Shown here: piece after piece, positions 17,080 through 24,462 of the stretch
How the letters are laid out: the number at the start of each line of letters is the position of its first letter
How positions within the stretch are numbered: position 1 is the stretch's first letter
Source of the DNA: Thiothrix subterranea
Lineage (GTDB): Bacteria; Pseudomonadota; Gammaproteobacteria; Thiotrichales; Thiotrichaceae
Assembly (NCBI RefSeq): GCF_016772315.1
Contig: NZ_CP053482.1
Location: 1,302,001 to 1,366,000 of the forward strand
Direction of reading: 5' to 3'
DNA length: 64,000 nt
The notes under the pieces: generated by a model
Seen by the model: the letters and a program-made list of their open reading frames with translations, nothing else
Told to the model about the DNA's origin: nothing
Database searches by the model: none
Translations under genes and position numbers: made by a program

Positions 17080-17682
17080 CTAAAATCCTATCAATTGCGT
17101 GCGCTCACGCAATTTGCTGGTTCGCGGAAAATGCGCACTCAGGAATTCCATCTGATCCGCGAGAATATTGCGCCCCTGTAAGAACACATATTCCGCATAC
17201 GTGGGCTGGAATGGCACAGCCAACAGCGGCATGTGCGCTTGTTCTGGGGTACGCCCACCTTTCCGGCTATTGCACGACTTACACGCGCTCACCACATTCG
17301 TCCAACGATCCGGGCCACCCAATACCAACGGGCGCACATGGTCACGGGATAAATCTTTTTCCTGAAAATGTTGCCCACAGTACAGGCAAATGTGGTTATC
17401 GCGCCGGAATAACAGCGGGTTGCTTAGCGGTGGCACGTAATGCTGATGCAATTGTTGTTTGCTGCCACGGGTAGCAATGATGGAATTCAGAATAATGCGG
17501 CTGCGTTGCCCGGTAACAGCGTTAATACCGCCCCGAACGGCGAGAATGGGAGTCCCGCAGGTGTAAGCCACTTGCTCAGCGTAATAAAGTTTGACTGCCG
17601 TTTGGAAATGAATCCATTCCAACGGCATCCCGCTAACGTCAGTGCGCAGGATTAGTTGGTTCAAGCTGATCATGTGCAGCAT
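17080..17682 (-). CDS. HNH endonuclease family protein
   Basis: The product is 200 residues. An N-terminal domain of about 90 residues (LRTDVSGMPLEWIHFQTAVK ... PILAVRGGINAV) precedes an HNH zinc finger nuclease module: CLYC, then SRDHVRPLVLGGPDRWTNVV and CKSCNSRKGG. The CxxC pairs bind structural zinc and DHV plus the downstream Asn and His form the active site. Many bacteria carry this standalone protein, often annotated as a restriction-like HNH endonuclease; its physiological role is unclear. A later start at MISLNQ (17673) is possible. No methyltransferase accompanies it. Confidence 0.78.
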   Translation of the reverse strand: MLHMISLNQLILRTDVSGMPLEWIHFQTAVKLYYAEQVAYTCGTPILAVRGGINAVTGQRSRIILNSIIATRGSKQQLHQHYVPPLSNPLLFRRDNHICLYCGQHFQEKDLSRDHVRPLVLGGPDRWTNVVSACKSCNSRKGGRTPEQAHMPLLAVPFQPTYAEYVFLQGRNILADQMEFLSAHFPRTSKLRERTQLIGF

Positions 17683-17754
17683 GATTGCAGATTTCTGACA
17701 TAAATCAAGTATTCATAATATTTTTCATGAAGTTGTCATCGCCCGCTGGAATCC

Positions 17755-17768
17755 TTGAGCCATGTCAA
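17755..17768. promoter_or_regulatory. Possible CRP/FNR-family box upstream of the first 31-residue gene
   Basis: TTGAGCCATGTCAA is a TTGA-N6-TCAA inverted repeat, eight of ten positions of the FNR consensus TTGAT-N4-ATCAA. It lies 69 bases before the first small membrane-protein gene. No strong -10 box is seen at the position expected for class II activation, so it is only suggestive; compare the perfect site at 21406-21419. Confidence 0.3.
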
Positions 17769-17837
17769 GTTTCAACATCCCAACTTCAGGCACACTGCAC
17801 GCATTGACACATTAACGCTACCCGAAAGGAGACCACC

Positions 17838-17933
17838 ATGTTTAGTTTTGATTATGGCTTGCCCGCAGCGATTGTAATTGCACTGATTCTGTTCTCATGG
17901 TTCAGCTTCTTTTCGGTGTTTTTTTCCGGCTGA
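17838..17933 (+). CDS. 31-residue single-helix membrane protein, copy 1
   Basis: The frame starts MFSFDYGLPAAIVIALILF and ends FFSVFFSG before TGA. AAGGAGA at 17826-17832 is a strong ribosome-binding site about six bases before the ATG. Residues 9-29 are uniformly hydrophobic with an aromatic FSWFSFF patch, a single membrane helix with a short polar N terminus carrying Asp5. A second gene of the same length and pattern follows 112 bases downstream. The shared pattern is MFS(F/W)D(Y/F)G(L/I)P...FSWFSF(F/L)SV.FF.G, about 55 percent identity by eye. That conservation of a whole reading frame argues both are translated. I do not recognise the family; size and topology recall small accessory subunits of membrane complexes. 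Confidence 0.7.
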   Translation: MFSFDYGLPAAIVIALILFSWFSFFSVFFSG

Positions 17934-17972
17934 ATGTAACGCCCTATTCTGCCAGTCCTGTTCGCTGTGATA

Positions 17973-17993
17973 CTTCCTGATCTTGTCAGGAAG
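17973..17993. other. Hairpin between the two 31-residue genes
   Basis: CTTCCTGA (17973-17980) and TCAGGAAG (17986-17993) form a perfect 8-bp stem with a 5-base loop, 40 bases after the first small gene. The following bases are GCGCTATTCC, not a clean T tract, so it could be a weak terminator or an mRNA-stabilising stem that gives the upstream gene a separate 3' end. Confidence 0.4.
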
Positions 17994-18045
17994 GCGCTAT
18001 TCCTTTATCCTCTTATGCATATAAGTATTTTAGAGGTATGTAGGT

Positions 18046-18141
18046 ATGTTTAGCTGGGATTTCGGCATTCCGATGTTGATCGTGGTGGGTTTGATTGCTT
18101 TTTCGTGGTTTAGCTTCCTCTCGGTCGCTTTTTTCGGTTAA
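18046..18141 (+). CDS. 31-residue single-helix membrane protein, copy 2
   Basis: The frame starts MFSWDFGIPMLIVVGLIAF and ends FLSVAFFG before TAA. Length, the Asp5 position, Gly7-Pro9 and the FSWFSF core match copy 1, so this is a tandem paralogue. The ribosome-binding site is weaker (TAGAGG at 18031-18036, or TAGG just before ATG). It is followed after 15 bases by a strong terminator shared with convergent rpoH. Divergence at silent positions as well as in the helix suggests an old duplication kept by selection. Function unknown. Confidence 0.7.
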   Translation: MFSWDFGIPMLIVVGLIAFSWFSFLSVAFFG

Positions 18142-18156
18142 GCATCGCGTTTTGTG

Positions 18157-18182
18157 AAAAAGGCCGCTAATGCGGCCTTTTT
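18157..18182. terminator. Bidirectional intrinsic terminator between the small membrane gene and rpoH
   Basis: AAAAAGGCCGC, loop TAAT and GCGGCCTTTTT form an 11-bp stem with A/T tracts on both flanks, so it can end transcription on either strand. It lies between the convergent small gene (ending 18141) and rpoH, whose stop begins at its edge. Confidence 0.85.
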
Positions 18183-19051
18183 TATGCGGGTTCCACCACG
18201 GCTAAGCGCAGCTTACTCACCGCCGCATTTTCCAATTGGCGAATCCGTTCCGCTGACACATTGTATTTATCCGCCAGCTCGTGCAGGGTTGCTTTTTCTT
18301 CAGCCAACCACCGGCTTGCCAAAATATCACGGCTACGGGTATCCAAATTAGCCAAAGCCGTTTGAAAACGCCCACGGGTATAAGTATCCCACTCTTCGGC
18401 TTCCAACATTTCTGCGGGGTCAGCCGCTTCTGCTACCAAATACTGGCTAGGGGAAAAATTGGTGGAATCGTCATCATCCTGATCAACGCTGAGATCAAAT
18501 GAGACATCGTGCGCACTCATGCGCTTTTCCATTTCCAATACTTCAGCAGTGGTCACGCCCAAATCGTCAGCCATCGACTGCGCCTCTGCATGATTCAACC
18601 AGCCCAAGCGCTTTTTGCTGCTACGCAAGTTGAAAAACAATTTGCGTTGCGCTTTAGTCGTCGCCACTTTAACGATTTTCCAGTTGCGCAAAATGAATTC
18701 GTGAATTTCGGCCCGAATCCAATGCACTGCAAACGAAATCAGGCGCACATTCATATCCGGGTCGAAACGCTTTACCGCTTTCATCAGGCCAACGTTGCCT
18801 TCTTGCACCAAATCACCCAGTGGCAAACCGTAACCGCTGTAACCACGCGCAACTTTCACCACAAAACGTAAATTGTGCAAAATGAGTTGCCGCGCGGCTT
18901 CCAAGTCACTCGCGTATTTAAGACGTTCGGCTAATTCACGTTCTTCTTGTACTTCCAACACCGGAATGGCGTGAATCGCGTGGATGTAACTTTCCAGATT
19001 CCCCACCGGAACTGGAAGTGTCTGCCCTTTGAGCATCATTGCGTTGGTCAT
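18182..19051 (-). CDS. rpoH: RNA polymerase heat-shock sigma factor RpoH (sigma-32)
   Basis: The product is 289 residues from the ATG at 19051, which has GAGGAG upstream; an ATG at 19066 overlaps that Shine-Dalgarno sequence. Region 2 ([39 protein letters not shown]) and region 4 ([30 protein letters not shown]) are intact. The diagnostic RpoH box QRKLFFNLR separates it from RpoD and RpoS. It directs transcription of chaperone and protease genes after heat shock. Its upstream region holds a perfect CIRCE operator 32 bases before the start, implying HrcA repression of the sigma-factor gene itself. Confidence 0.95.
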   Translation of the reverse strand: MTNAMMLKGQTLPVPVGNLESYIHAIHAIPVLEVQEERELAERLKYASDLEAARQLILHNLRFVVKVARGYSGYGLPLGDLVQEGNVGLMKAVKRFDPDMNVRLISFAVHWIRAEIHEFILRNWKIVKVATTKAQRKLFFNLRSSKKRLGWLNHAEAQSMADDLGVTTAEVLEMEKRMSAHDVSFDLSVDQDDDDSTNFSPSQYLVAEAADPAEMLEAEEWDTYTRGRFQTALANLDTRSRDILASRWLAEEKATLHELADKYNVSAERIRQLENAAVSKLRLAVVEPA

Positions 19052-19083
19052 GCGTGATCTCCTCATTTACTTATTGCATTATC

Positions 19084-19110
19084 TTAGCACTCCCCACCTT
19101 AGAGTGCTAA
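19084..19110 (-). promoter_or_regulatory. CIRCE operator (HrcA binding site) upstream of rpoH
   Basis: TTAGCACTC at 19084-19092 and GAGTGCTAA at 19102-19110 form the canonical CIRCE inverted repeat with the exact nine-base spacer and no mismatch. HrcA bound here blocks transcription of heat-shock genes until it is titrated or unfolded by heat, usually for groESL or dnaK. Its position in the 5' region of rpoH means the sigma factor is a likely HrcA target; the divergent coiled-coil gene starts 101 bases away on the other side. Confidence 0.9.
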
Positions 19111-19211
19111 TAACCCATTTGGTTGCTGTTTTAATTTGATTCATACCACGTTATTTTTAACACATTATGCTTTATGATAGCGCATAAACAGATAAGCAGA
19201 ATATTATAACA

Positions 19212-20333
19212 ATGAATCGTGAAGAACAGACTCTTATCGAGCAAAAAGAAACCCTTATTCAGGAGCGCGACCAAATCATCCGCGCGTTAGAACAGCGTTC
19301 TCGCGAGATTGAGCAACTGGCCAGCCAGAAAGAAAAGTACATTCTCGAACGCGAAGACCAGATTAACATTCGCAACCGCCGCCTCGAAGAAAAAGACAAT
19401 CACATTGGCAAACGCGACCGTGAAATCGAAAATCGCGACAAACAAATCAGCAAACGCGACACCAGCGTTCAAGAACTCAGCCAACAACTCGAAGCCCTCA
19501 ACCGTTGGGTACGCGATCACCAACAGCGCATTTACACCCAAGAACAACTGCTCAGCGAACGCAATCGTCACCTTTCCGAACGTGATCGGCATATTCAAGA
19601 ACGTGACCAGCAAATCCTGCAACGTGATCGAAAACTACGCGATTTTGACCGACTGTTACAACGCCGTGATGACTTGATTTTCGAGAAAGACCAGCAAATT
19701 CACCAACGTGACAGTTTGGTTCGCCGCAAAGTTGATCAAATCAGCCAACGCAATGAGCAATTAGCCGAACAAACCCGCCTGTTGCACGAAAAAGACCGTA
19801 TTTCACAAGCACGTGAACAACAGCTACTGGAGCAAAATCAGCAAACGCTTGCCAAAGACCAGCACCTTGCCGTCCGCGATCAAACCATTAACGAACGCGA
19901 ACGCAGCCTGCAACGTCGCGATGCTCAGATTGCCGCGCAGTTTTTGCAACTTCAGGAACGCGATAAAGAAATTGCGCATTTCAACGCGCTCATGCTGGAA
20001 AAAGATCAGGTCATCCAACAATACCAACGCCAGCAACAACAGCTTGCGCAGCAACTCAGTGAACTCATCGAAAAGCAGCATGCCCAAGAAAACAACTTGT
20101 TACAACAACTCGCTGCGCTCACCGCCATGGTTAGCCAATCCCAAGAACACGCCCAACATCAGCAAGCATGGGAACACAAGTTAGAACAGCGTGACAAAGT
20201 ACTCAATCTCAAAGACACCATCATTGCGCAATTGAATCAGCAATTACTGCACAAAGAAAAAGCCCTGCAACAACGGGATGTGATGCTGCAAAAACTGGGG
20301 CAACAGTTGCGCATCTATAGCGCAACGGCCTAA
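19212..20333 (+). CDS. Long heptad-repeat coiled-coil protein
   Basis: The product is 373 residues, almost entirely Gln, Glu, Arg, Asp, Lys, Leu and Ile, with no signal peptide, no membrane segment and hardly any Gly or Pro. From residue 15 to about 270 a seven-residue unit recurs with a hydrophobic residue and an RD or KD pair, such as LSERDRHIQERDQQILQRDR. Two poorly conserved breaks occur near residues 85-105 and 265-320. This predicts a continuous alpha-helical coiled coil tens of nanometres long. No catalytic domain is visible and I do not recognise a family. It is divergent from rpoH across a CIRCE-containing gap. A cytoskeletal or scaffolding role is possible in a filamentous cell, but is speculation. 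Confidence 0.7.
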   Translation: MNREEQTLIEQKETLIQERDQIIRALEQRSREIEQLASQKEKYILEREDQINIRNRRLEEKDNHIGKRDREIENRDKQISKRDTSVQELSQQLEALNRWVRDHQQRIYTQEQLLSERNRHLSERDRHIQERDQQILQRDRKLRDFDRLLQRRDDLIFEKDQQIHQRDSLVRRKVDQISQRNEQLAEQTRLLHEKDRISQAREQQLLEQNQQTLAKDQHLAVRDQTINERERSLQRRDAQIAAQFLQLQERDKEIAHFNALMLEKDQVIQQYQRQQQQLAQQLSELIEKQHAQENNLLQQLAALTAMVSQSQEHAQHQQAWEHKLEQRDKVLNLKDTIIAQLNQQLLHKEKALQQRDVMLQKLGQQLRIYSATA

Positions 20334-20340
20334 GCAATAT

Positions 20341-20820
20341 TCAATCAGCGTGCGCGACTTGCACCACTTGCATCTCATTCAGAACGGCACGAAAATCCTG
20401 TTCCCACGCGCCTAATTGTGCAGCTAAAGCTTGATCCGCATCCAATAATGGCGCAAGTTCAGCAGGGTTCAACACCGAAAACAGCGTATCCTTACCTTTT
20501 GCATACACCGCCAACTTAAAGGGAAACAAGGGCACTAATTCCGGGTGTGTCTTGCTTAATTCTCGCACTTCTTCCAAGCGTCCAAAAAACACAATGTTAT
20601 AATTATCCGTGGTATAGCCCATGTCTTGTAAGCCACCGTCACATTTTTGGATATGCGCCACGGTGAAATTGTGTTTTTTCAAAACGTCTTGAACTTGCTC
20701 CAACGCAAGATCGAACGCCTGCGGGGAACGCACCGTCAACAATTTATCATTCGCCTGCGCCGGAAGCGCCAACAGCCCTGCCAGCAATACGCTACCTAAA
20801 CCGATAGTTAAACGTTTCAT
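20341..20820 (-). CDS. Exported DUF302-family protein (second of a pair)
   Basis: The product is 159 residues with an N-terminal signal peptide (about residues 1-23, ending LPAQA). The body resembles DUF302: a paired alpha/beta unit with AFDLALEQVQDVLKKHNFTV and a GFP-like segment replaced here by VPLFPFKLAVYAKG. The start overlaps the upstream DUF302 gene by ATGA, so the two are one translational unit. DUF302 proteins often sit near sulfur or redox genes, but their activity is not established. Confidence 0.7.
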   Translation of the reverse strand: MKRLTIGLGSVLLAGLLALPAQANDKLLTVRSPQAFDLALEQVQDVLKKHNFTVAHIQKCDGGLQDMGYTTDNYNIVFFGRLEEVRELSKTHPELVPLFPFKLAVYAKGKDTLFSVLNPAELAPLLDADQALAAQLGAWEQDFRAVLNEMQVVQVAHAD

Positions 20821-21293
20821 AGCGTCACCTCATCAATAATGGCCTGATACTTTTGCTCCAAATCGTGGAACGCGGCGGTCAAATCGGGGTTGTCGAACAG
20901 CGTCAACATCGCTTGAACATTGCCGGTCAACAATTGCACTTTGCCATCCGCGTTCTCAATCACCGTGATCGTGCAAGGCAACACCACCCCGACTTGCGGA
21001 TCAATCTGAAGTGCTTGATGCAAATCACTGAAATTGCAGAACCTGACGCTAATTTGCCGCGTATTCACGGAAAACTCATCCACCAGCCCTTCTTCGAGAT
21101 AGCGGTCAGGAAATACCCGAAAATTATGCGCATGAATCGTATTGCGTAACGATTCCAGCGTCTCTTCAAACCCATACGGCGAATCATAGACCAAGGTCAG
21201 TTTGAGCTTATCACCTTGCTCAGCAGCGCTCGCTGTCATAGCCGTTGCTAACCATAACAGACTCAGTAGCATTAATTTTTTTAAGTGTTTCAT
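20817..21293 (-). CDS. Exported DUF302-family protein (first of a pair)
   Basis: The product is 158 residues with a signal peptide (about 1-23, ending TASA). DUF302 features include YGFEETLESLRNTIHAHNFRV, then a segment predicting a Cys-containing strand (SVRFCNFSDLHQAL) and VGVVLPCTITVIENADGKVQ, which is the PCr(i/v)tVye-type motif of the family. Two periplasmic cysteines could be redox-active or bind a ligand. It is the first gene of the coupled pair and starts 113 bases from the FNR-type box at 21406-21419, which may influence both directions. Confidence 0.75.
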   Translation of the reverse strand: MKHLKKLMLLSLLWLATAMTASAAEQGDKLKLTLVYDSPYGFEETLESLRNTIHAHNFRVFPDRYLEEGLVDEFSVNTRQISVRFCNFSDLHQALQIDPQVGVVLPCTITVIENADGKVQLLTGNVQAMLTLFDNPDLTAAFHDLEQKYQAIIDEVTL

Positions 21294-21405
21294 CGTAATA
21301 GCCCGTCACCAATAAATATTAGACTTTTCTAATATATGCACAAAATCCCCCAAATTCAAGCAAAAGAACATTTTTCAACCAGAACACAGCTTAACTGGGG
21401 TGAGA

Positions 21406-21448
21406 TTGATATGCATCAATTACGCTGAATTTCATGGAAGCGGATAAT
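21406..21448 (+). promoter_or_regulatory. FNR/Anr-type box and class II promoter
   Basis: TTGATATGCATCAA at 21406-21419 is a perfect TTGAT-N4-ATCAA palindrome. A GATAAT hexamer at 21443-21448 would put the start of transcription near 21455, with the box centred about 42 bases upstream, the classic class II FNR activation geometry. The downstream 85-residue membrane protein starts 31 bases after that point, with AAGGTAAG as a plausible ribosome-binding region. Oxygen-responsive regulation is inferred from the motif. Confidence 0.7.
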
Positions 21449-21485
21449 GAAACGCTTCCATCACCCACCCGCAAGGTAAGCGCTC

Positions 21486-21743
21486 ATGAATGAAAAATCT
21501 CTCACTCACCTCATGTATGCCCTCATTATTGTGGGCTTAGGCACTGCTGCCGTGGGGGTTGGGCTGGTTATTTTCACCGACATCGTAACCGGGCATGGGG
21601 TGCAAGGCATTGCGCTGGTAGCGGGCTTGATTGCGGGGGGCTTATTTTTATCAATTCCCGCCAAAATTTACCTGACCTTCCAACTCATGAAACGCAACGA
21701 CGCAAACGTTAAAGCCAAGCGTGAACGCGGTGAAATCCACTAA
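21486..21743 (+). CDS. Small two-helix membrane protein behind an FNR-type promoter
   Basis: The product is 85 residues: a short N terminus, a first membrane helix (about 8-30), a second (about 38-66, with glycine-rich ALVAGLIAGGLFLSIPAKIY) and a basic C-terminal tail. No family was recognised. It stands alone between its own promoter and a terminator at 21754-21780. The upstream FNR-type box suggests induction when oxygen is low, so a role linked to anaerobic or microaerobic respiration is possible. Nothing in the sequence shows the activity. Confidence 0.65.
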   Translation: MNEKSLTHLMYALIIVGLGTAAVGVGLVIFTDIVTGHGVQGIALVAGLIAGGLFLSIPAKIYLTFQLMKRNDANVKAKRERGEIH

Positions 21744-21753
21744 GCCATGACGC

Positions 21754-21780
21754 AAAAAAGGCCGCCAATGGCAGCCTTTT
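21754..21780 (+). terminator. Intrinsic terminator after the 85-residue membrane gene
   Basis: AAAAGGC and GCC repeats fold into a stem (AAAAGGCcGCC, loop AAT, GGCaGCCTTTT) with one internal mismatch and A/T tracts on both sides. It lies between the small membrane gene and the convergent DoxX gene and probably serves both. Confidence 0.7.
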
Positions 21781-21803
21781 CACACGACAAAAACACGACT
21801 GTA

Positions 21804-22427
21804 TTACAGTTTGTGGATACCGGGTTCATCCGTCGCATCAATCTCAAACGGGTCATGGTGAGCCACTTTGCTATCAATGCGTTTCATGAAACTGCGGTAA
21901 ACGTACCAGTCCAAGCTGAACCAGCGCCCAGCCCCCATGAAAAACAGTGCCAGCAACAACACGAAATACACCAAATAGACTTCTGTCAGCGTGTTTGCCA
22001 TGTCGGTATAACCGTGGCTCATCACCAATTGCTGCATGGTCGTGAGGAAACCGGCTTCGCCCATCGCCATCAAACCCAATACGACAACAACAAACATCAG
22101 CGCCAACGCTACCCAGCGCACCGCAAAACCCAACACCAGCAAAATAGCAGCAACAATTTCAATCGTACCAATCAAAATCAGCAAGGTCTCAGCGCCCATC
22201 CCGGCAAAGACGGTATTGCTCATGGCGGCCGCACTTTGCTGGAAAGCTTCCGTATTGACCCAAGTTAACGGGTTATAAATCACAAAATCAGAGCTGGAAA
22301 ACAGCCCTAAGTGTTTAACCCCAGACACCCAAAACATCGGGGCAAGGAACAGGCGGATAGCCAATGGTGCAATAAAATCAAAGACACGCATCCATTCGAG
22401 GCTGAAAAAGCCAACAAGAAACTTCAT
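21804..22427 (-). CDS. DoxX-family membrane protein
   Basis: The product is 207 residues with four hydrophobic segments. The arrangement LAIRLFLAPMFWVSGVKHL, then GTIEIVAAILLVLGFAVRWV and VYLVYFVLLLALFFMGAGRW, matches the DoxX/SURF4-like family. The founding member is a subunit of archaeal thiosulfate:quinone oxidoreductase, and other members take part in redox balance, but the function here is not established. In a sulfur oxidiser a link to thiosulfate metabolism would be attractive, but no partner gene is adjacent. A TATAAT -10 candidate (minus strand, 22481-22486) lies 54 bases upstream. Confidence 0.75.
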   Translation of the reverse strand: MKFLVGFFSLEWMRVFDFIAPLAIRLFLAPMFWVSGVKHLGLFSSSDFVIYNPLTWVNTEAFQQSAAAMSNTVFAGMGAETLLILIGTIEIVAAILLVLGFAVRWVALALMFVVVVLGLMAMGEAGFLTTMQQLVMSHGYTDMANTLTEVYLVYFVLLLALFFMGAGRWFSLDWYVYRSFMKRIDSKVAHHDPFEIDATDEPGIHKL

Positions 22428-22502
22428 GAAACAACTCCTCAGGAATTGGGAAATACAGACGAAACCAAACTTTTCAGAGAATTATAGTCGATTTCTGACA
22501 CA

Positions 22503-24392
22503 TCAATTGGTGCTGTATTGTGGCACAGGATACAAGGTTACGCCATTGCGAATCCGTCCACCATAGCCAGCGTTAACCCGTTGCACGATACCCGGCGCAT
22601 CCAAACCACAACTAACAAGTTGCTCTTCGCGCTGCGCGTGTTCGATGTATTGATCCGGTAAACCCAAATTCAACACTTCCACCATTAAGCCTGCTTCGTG
22701 CAAATATTCGTTTACCGCACTGCCCGCACCGCCCATTACTGCATTGTCTTCCAGTGTCACCAACAATTCATGGGATTGCGCCAACTCCCGCAACATGGCT
22801 TTATCCAGCGGTTTGACAAAGCGCATATTGACCAGCGTGGCATTCAATTCAGTGGCGGCAGCTTGTGCTTCTGGCAGGAGCGAACCAAACAACACAATCG
22901 CAATCCCGTGACCGGTGCGCAACTTGAGCGCTTTACCTAGTGGAATCGCTTGCATCGCCGTTTGGGGTTCAATGCCAATGCCCTTACCGCGCGGGTAACG
23001 TACTGCGGTGGGGCAATCCATCTGAAAAGCGGTGTACAACATCTGACGGCATTCGTTTTCATCGGCAGGTGCCATCACCACCATATTCGGGATACAACGC
23101 AAGAACGACAAATCGTAATTCCCCGAATGCGTGGGACCATCCGCCCCGACCAACCCGGCGCGATCAATCGCAAACACCACCGGCAAATTCTGAATCGCCA
23201 CATCGTGTATCAATTGATCATACGCGCGTTGCAAAAAGGTCGAATAAATCGCCACTATTGGCTTCAAACCTTCGCACGCCAAGCCCGCCGCCAGCGTAAC
23301 CGCGTGTTGTTCCGCAATCCCCACGTCGAAATAACGCCCAGGAAAACGTTCCGAAAACGCCACCAAACCCGAACCTTCACGCATCGCGGGGGTAATTCCC
23401 ACCAAACGTGAATCCTGCTCCGCCATATCGCACAACCATTGCCCGAACACTTGCGTATACGTGGGGGTGGATTTTTTTGAGCTGGCAATCAACCCTGTTT
23501 TCAGATTAAAAGGCACGACGCCATGGTAGGTGCAAGGATCTTCCTCAGCTAACTCGTAACCTTTGCCTTTTTGTGTCAGCACGTGCAACAAACGCGGGCC
23601 TTTGATGCTTTTAAGATTTTGCAGCACCTTCACCAGCTCTTCCACATCATGACCGTCAATCGGGCCGTAATATTTAAAGCCCATTTCTTCAAACAACGTA
23701 CCCGGCAACACCATGCCTTTCATGTGTTCTTCGGTCAACTTCGCCAATTTGGACAACGATTTGCTGTGCGACAAGGCTTTTTTACCGCTTTCCCGCATGG
23801 TGGAATACATACGCCCGGTCAACAAACGGGTTAAATATTTACGCAATGCGCCAACGTTAGGCGAAATCGACATTTCATTATCGTTGAGAATCACGATCAG
23901 GTTAGCGTCTAAATCACCCGCATGATTCATTGCCTCATACGCCATCCCTGCCGTCAGCGCACCGTCACCGATAATCGCCACCGAATGGTAATCCTCACCC
24001 TTGTGCTGCGCGGCTAACGCCATGCCCAAGGCCGCGCTGATCGACGTACTGGAATGCCCGACCCCAAACGTATCGTACTCACTTTCGCTGCGTTTCGGGA
24101 AACCCGCCAAGCCGTCTTTTTGGCGAATGGTGCTCATTTGCTCGCGCCGCCCAGTGAGGATTTTATGCGGGTACGCCTGATGCCCCACATCCCACACCAG
24201 CTTGTCTTTGGGCGTATCAAAAGCGTAATGCAGTGCCACCGTCAGCTCGACCGTGCCTAAATTGGAGGAAAAGTGTCCCCCGCCAGTGGAGACTGAATTC
24301 AGCAAAAATTCGCGCACTTGGGCGCACACTGCTGGCAATTGCTCCAGTTCTAACTGACGCAGGGCGTCAGGCGAATAAATCGTATTAAGCAC
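22503..24392 (-). CDS. dxs: 1-deoxy-D-xylulose-5-phosphate synthase
   Basis: The product is 629 residues, starting from GTG at 24392 with AGGGG upstream. It has the three transketolase-like domains. Thiamine-diphosphate binding is shown by [16 protein letters not shown] and [12 protein letters not shown] near residues 150-190; the conserved pyrimidine-domain sequence [16 protein letters not shown] is near 120, and the C-terminal transketolase domain includes [15 protein letters not shown]. It condenses pyruvate and glyceraldehyde 3-phosphate in the first step of the MEP isoprenoid pathway. It follows xseB and ispA in the common gammaproteobacterial operon, with a 70-base gap after ispA. Confidence 0.96.
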   Translation of the reverse strand: MLNTIYSPDALRQLELEQLPAVCAQVREFLLNSVSTGGGHFSSNLGTVELTVALHYAFDTPKDKLVWDVGHQAYPHKILTGRREQMSTIRQKDGLAGFPKRSESEYDTFGVGHSSTSISAALGMALAAQHKGEDYHSVAIIGDGALTAGMAYEAMNHAGDLDANLIVILNDNEMSISPNVGALRKYLTRLLTGRMYSTMRESGKKALSHSKSLSKLAKLTEEHMKGMVLPGTLFEEMGFKYYGPIDGHDVEELVKVLQNLKSIKGPRLLHVLTQKGKGYELAEEDPCTYHGVVPFNLKTGLIASSKKSTPTYTQVFGQWLCDMAEQDSRLVGITPAMREGSGLVAFSERFPGRYFDVGIAEQHAVTLAAGLACEGLKPIVAIYSTFLQRAYDQLIHDVAIQNLPVVFAIDRAGLVGADGPTHSGNYDLSFLRCIPNMVVMAPADENECRQMLYTAFQMDCPTAVRYPRGKGIGIEPQTAMQAIPLGKALKLRTGHGIAIVLFGSLLPEAQAAATELNATLVNMRFVKPLDKAMLRELAQSHELLVTLEDNAVMGGAGSAVNEYLHEAGLMVEVLNLGLPDQYIEHAQREEQLVSCGLDAPGIVQRVNAGYGGRIRNGVTLYPVPQYSTN

Positions 24393-24462
24393 GTTGGCTA
24401 ACCCCTAATCGTCAAACCGTAAATATGGGTACTGTGGTGGGTTCTAATCTTGCTATTAGTAT

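Noticed and set aside
17695-17708. FNR-like half site near the HNH gene (TTGAT with GTCAG)
   Set aside because: Second half fits only three of five positions; expected often by chance in AT-rich DNA.
21747-22268. 173-codon plus-strand frame opposite the DoxX gene
   Set aside because: Low-complexity His/Gln-rich translation of the complement of membrane helices, and it starts inside a terminator.
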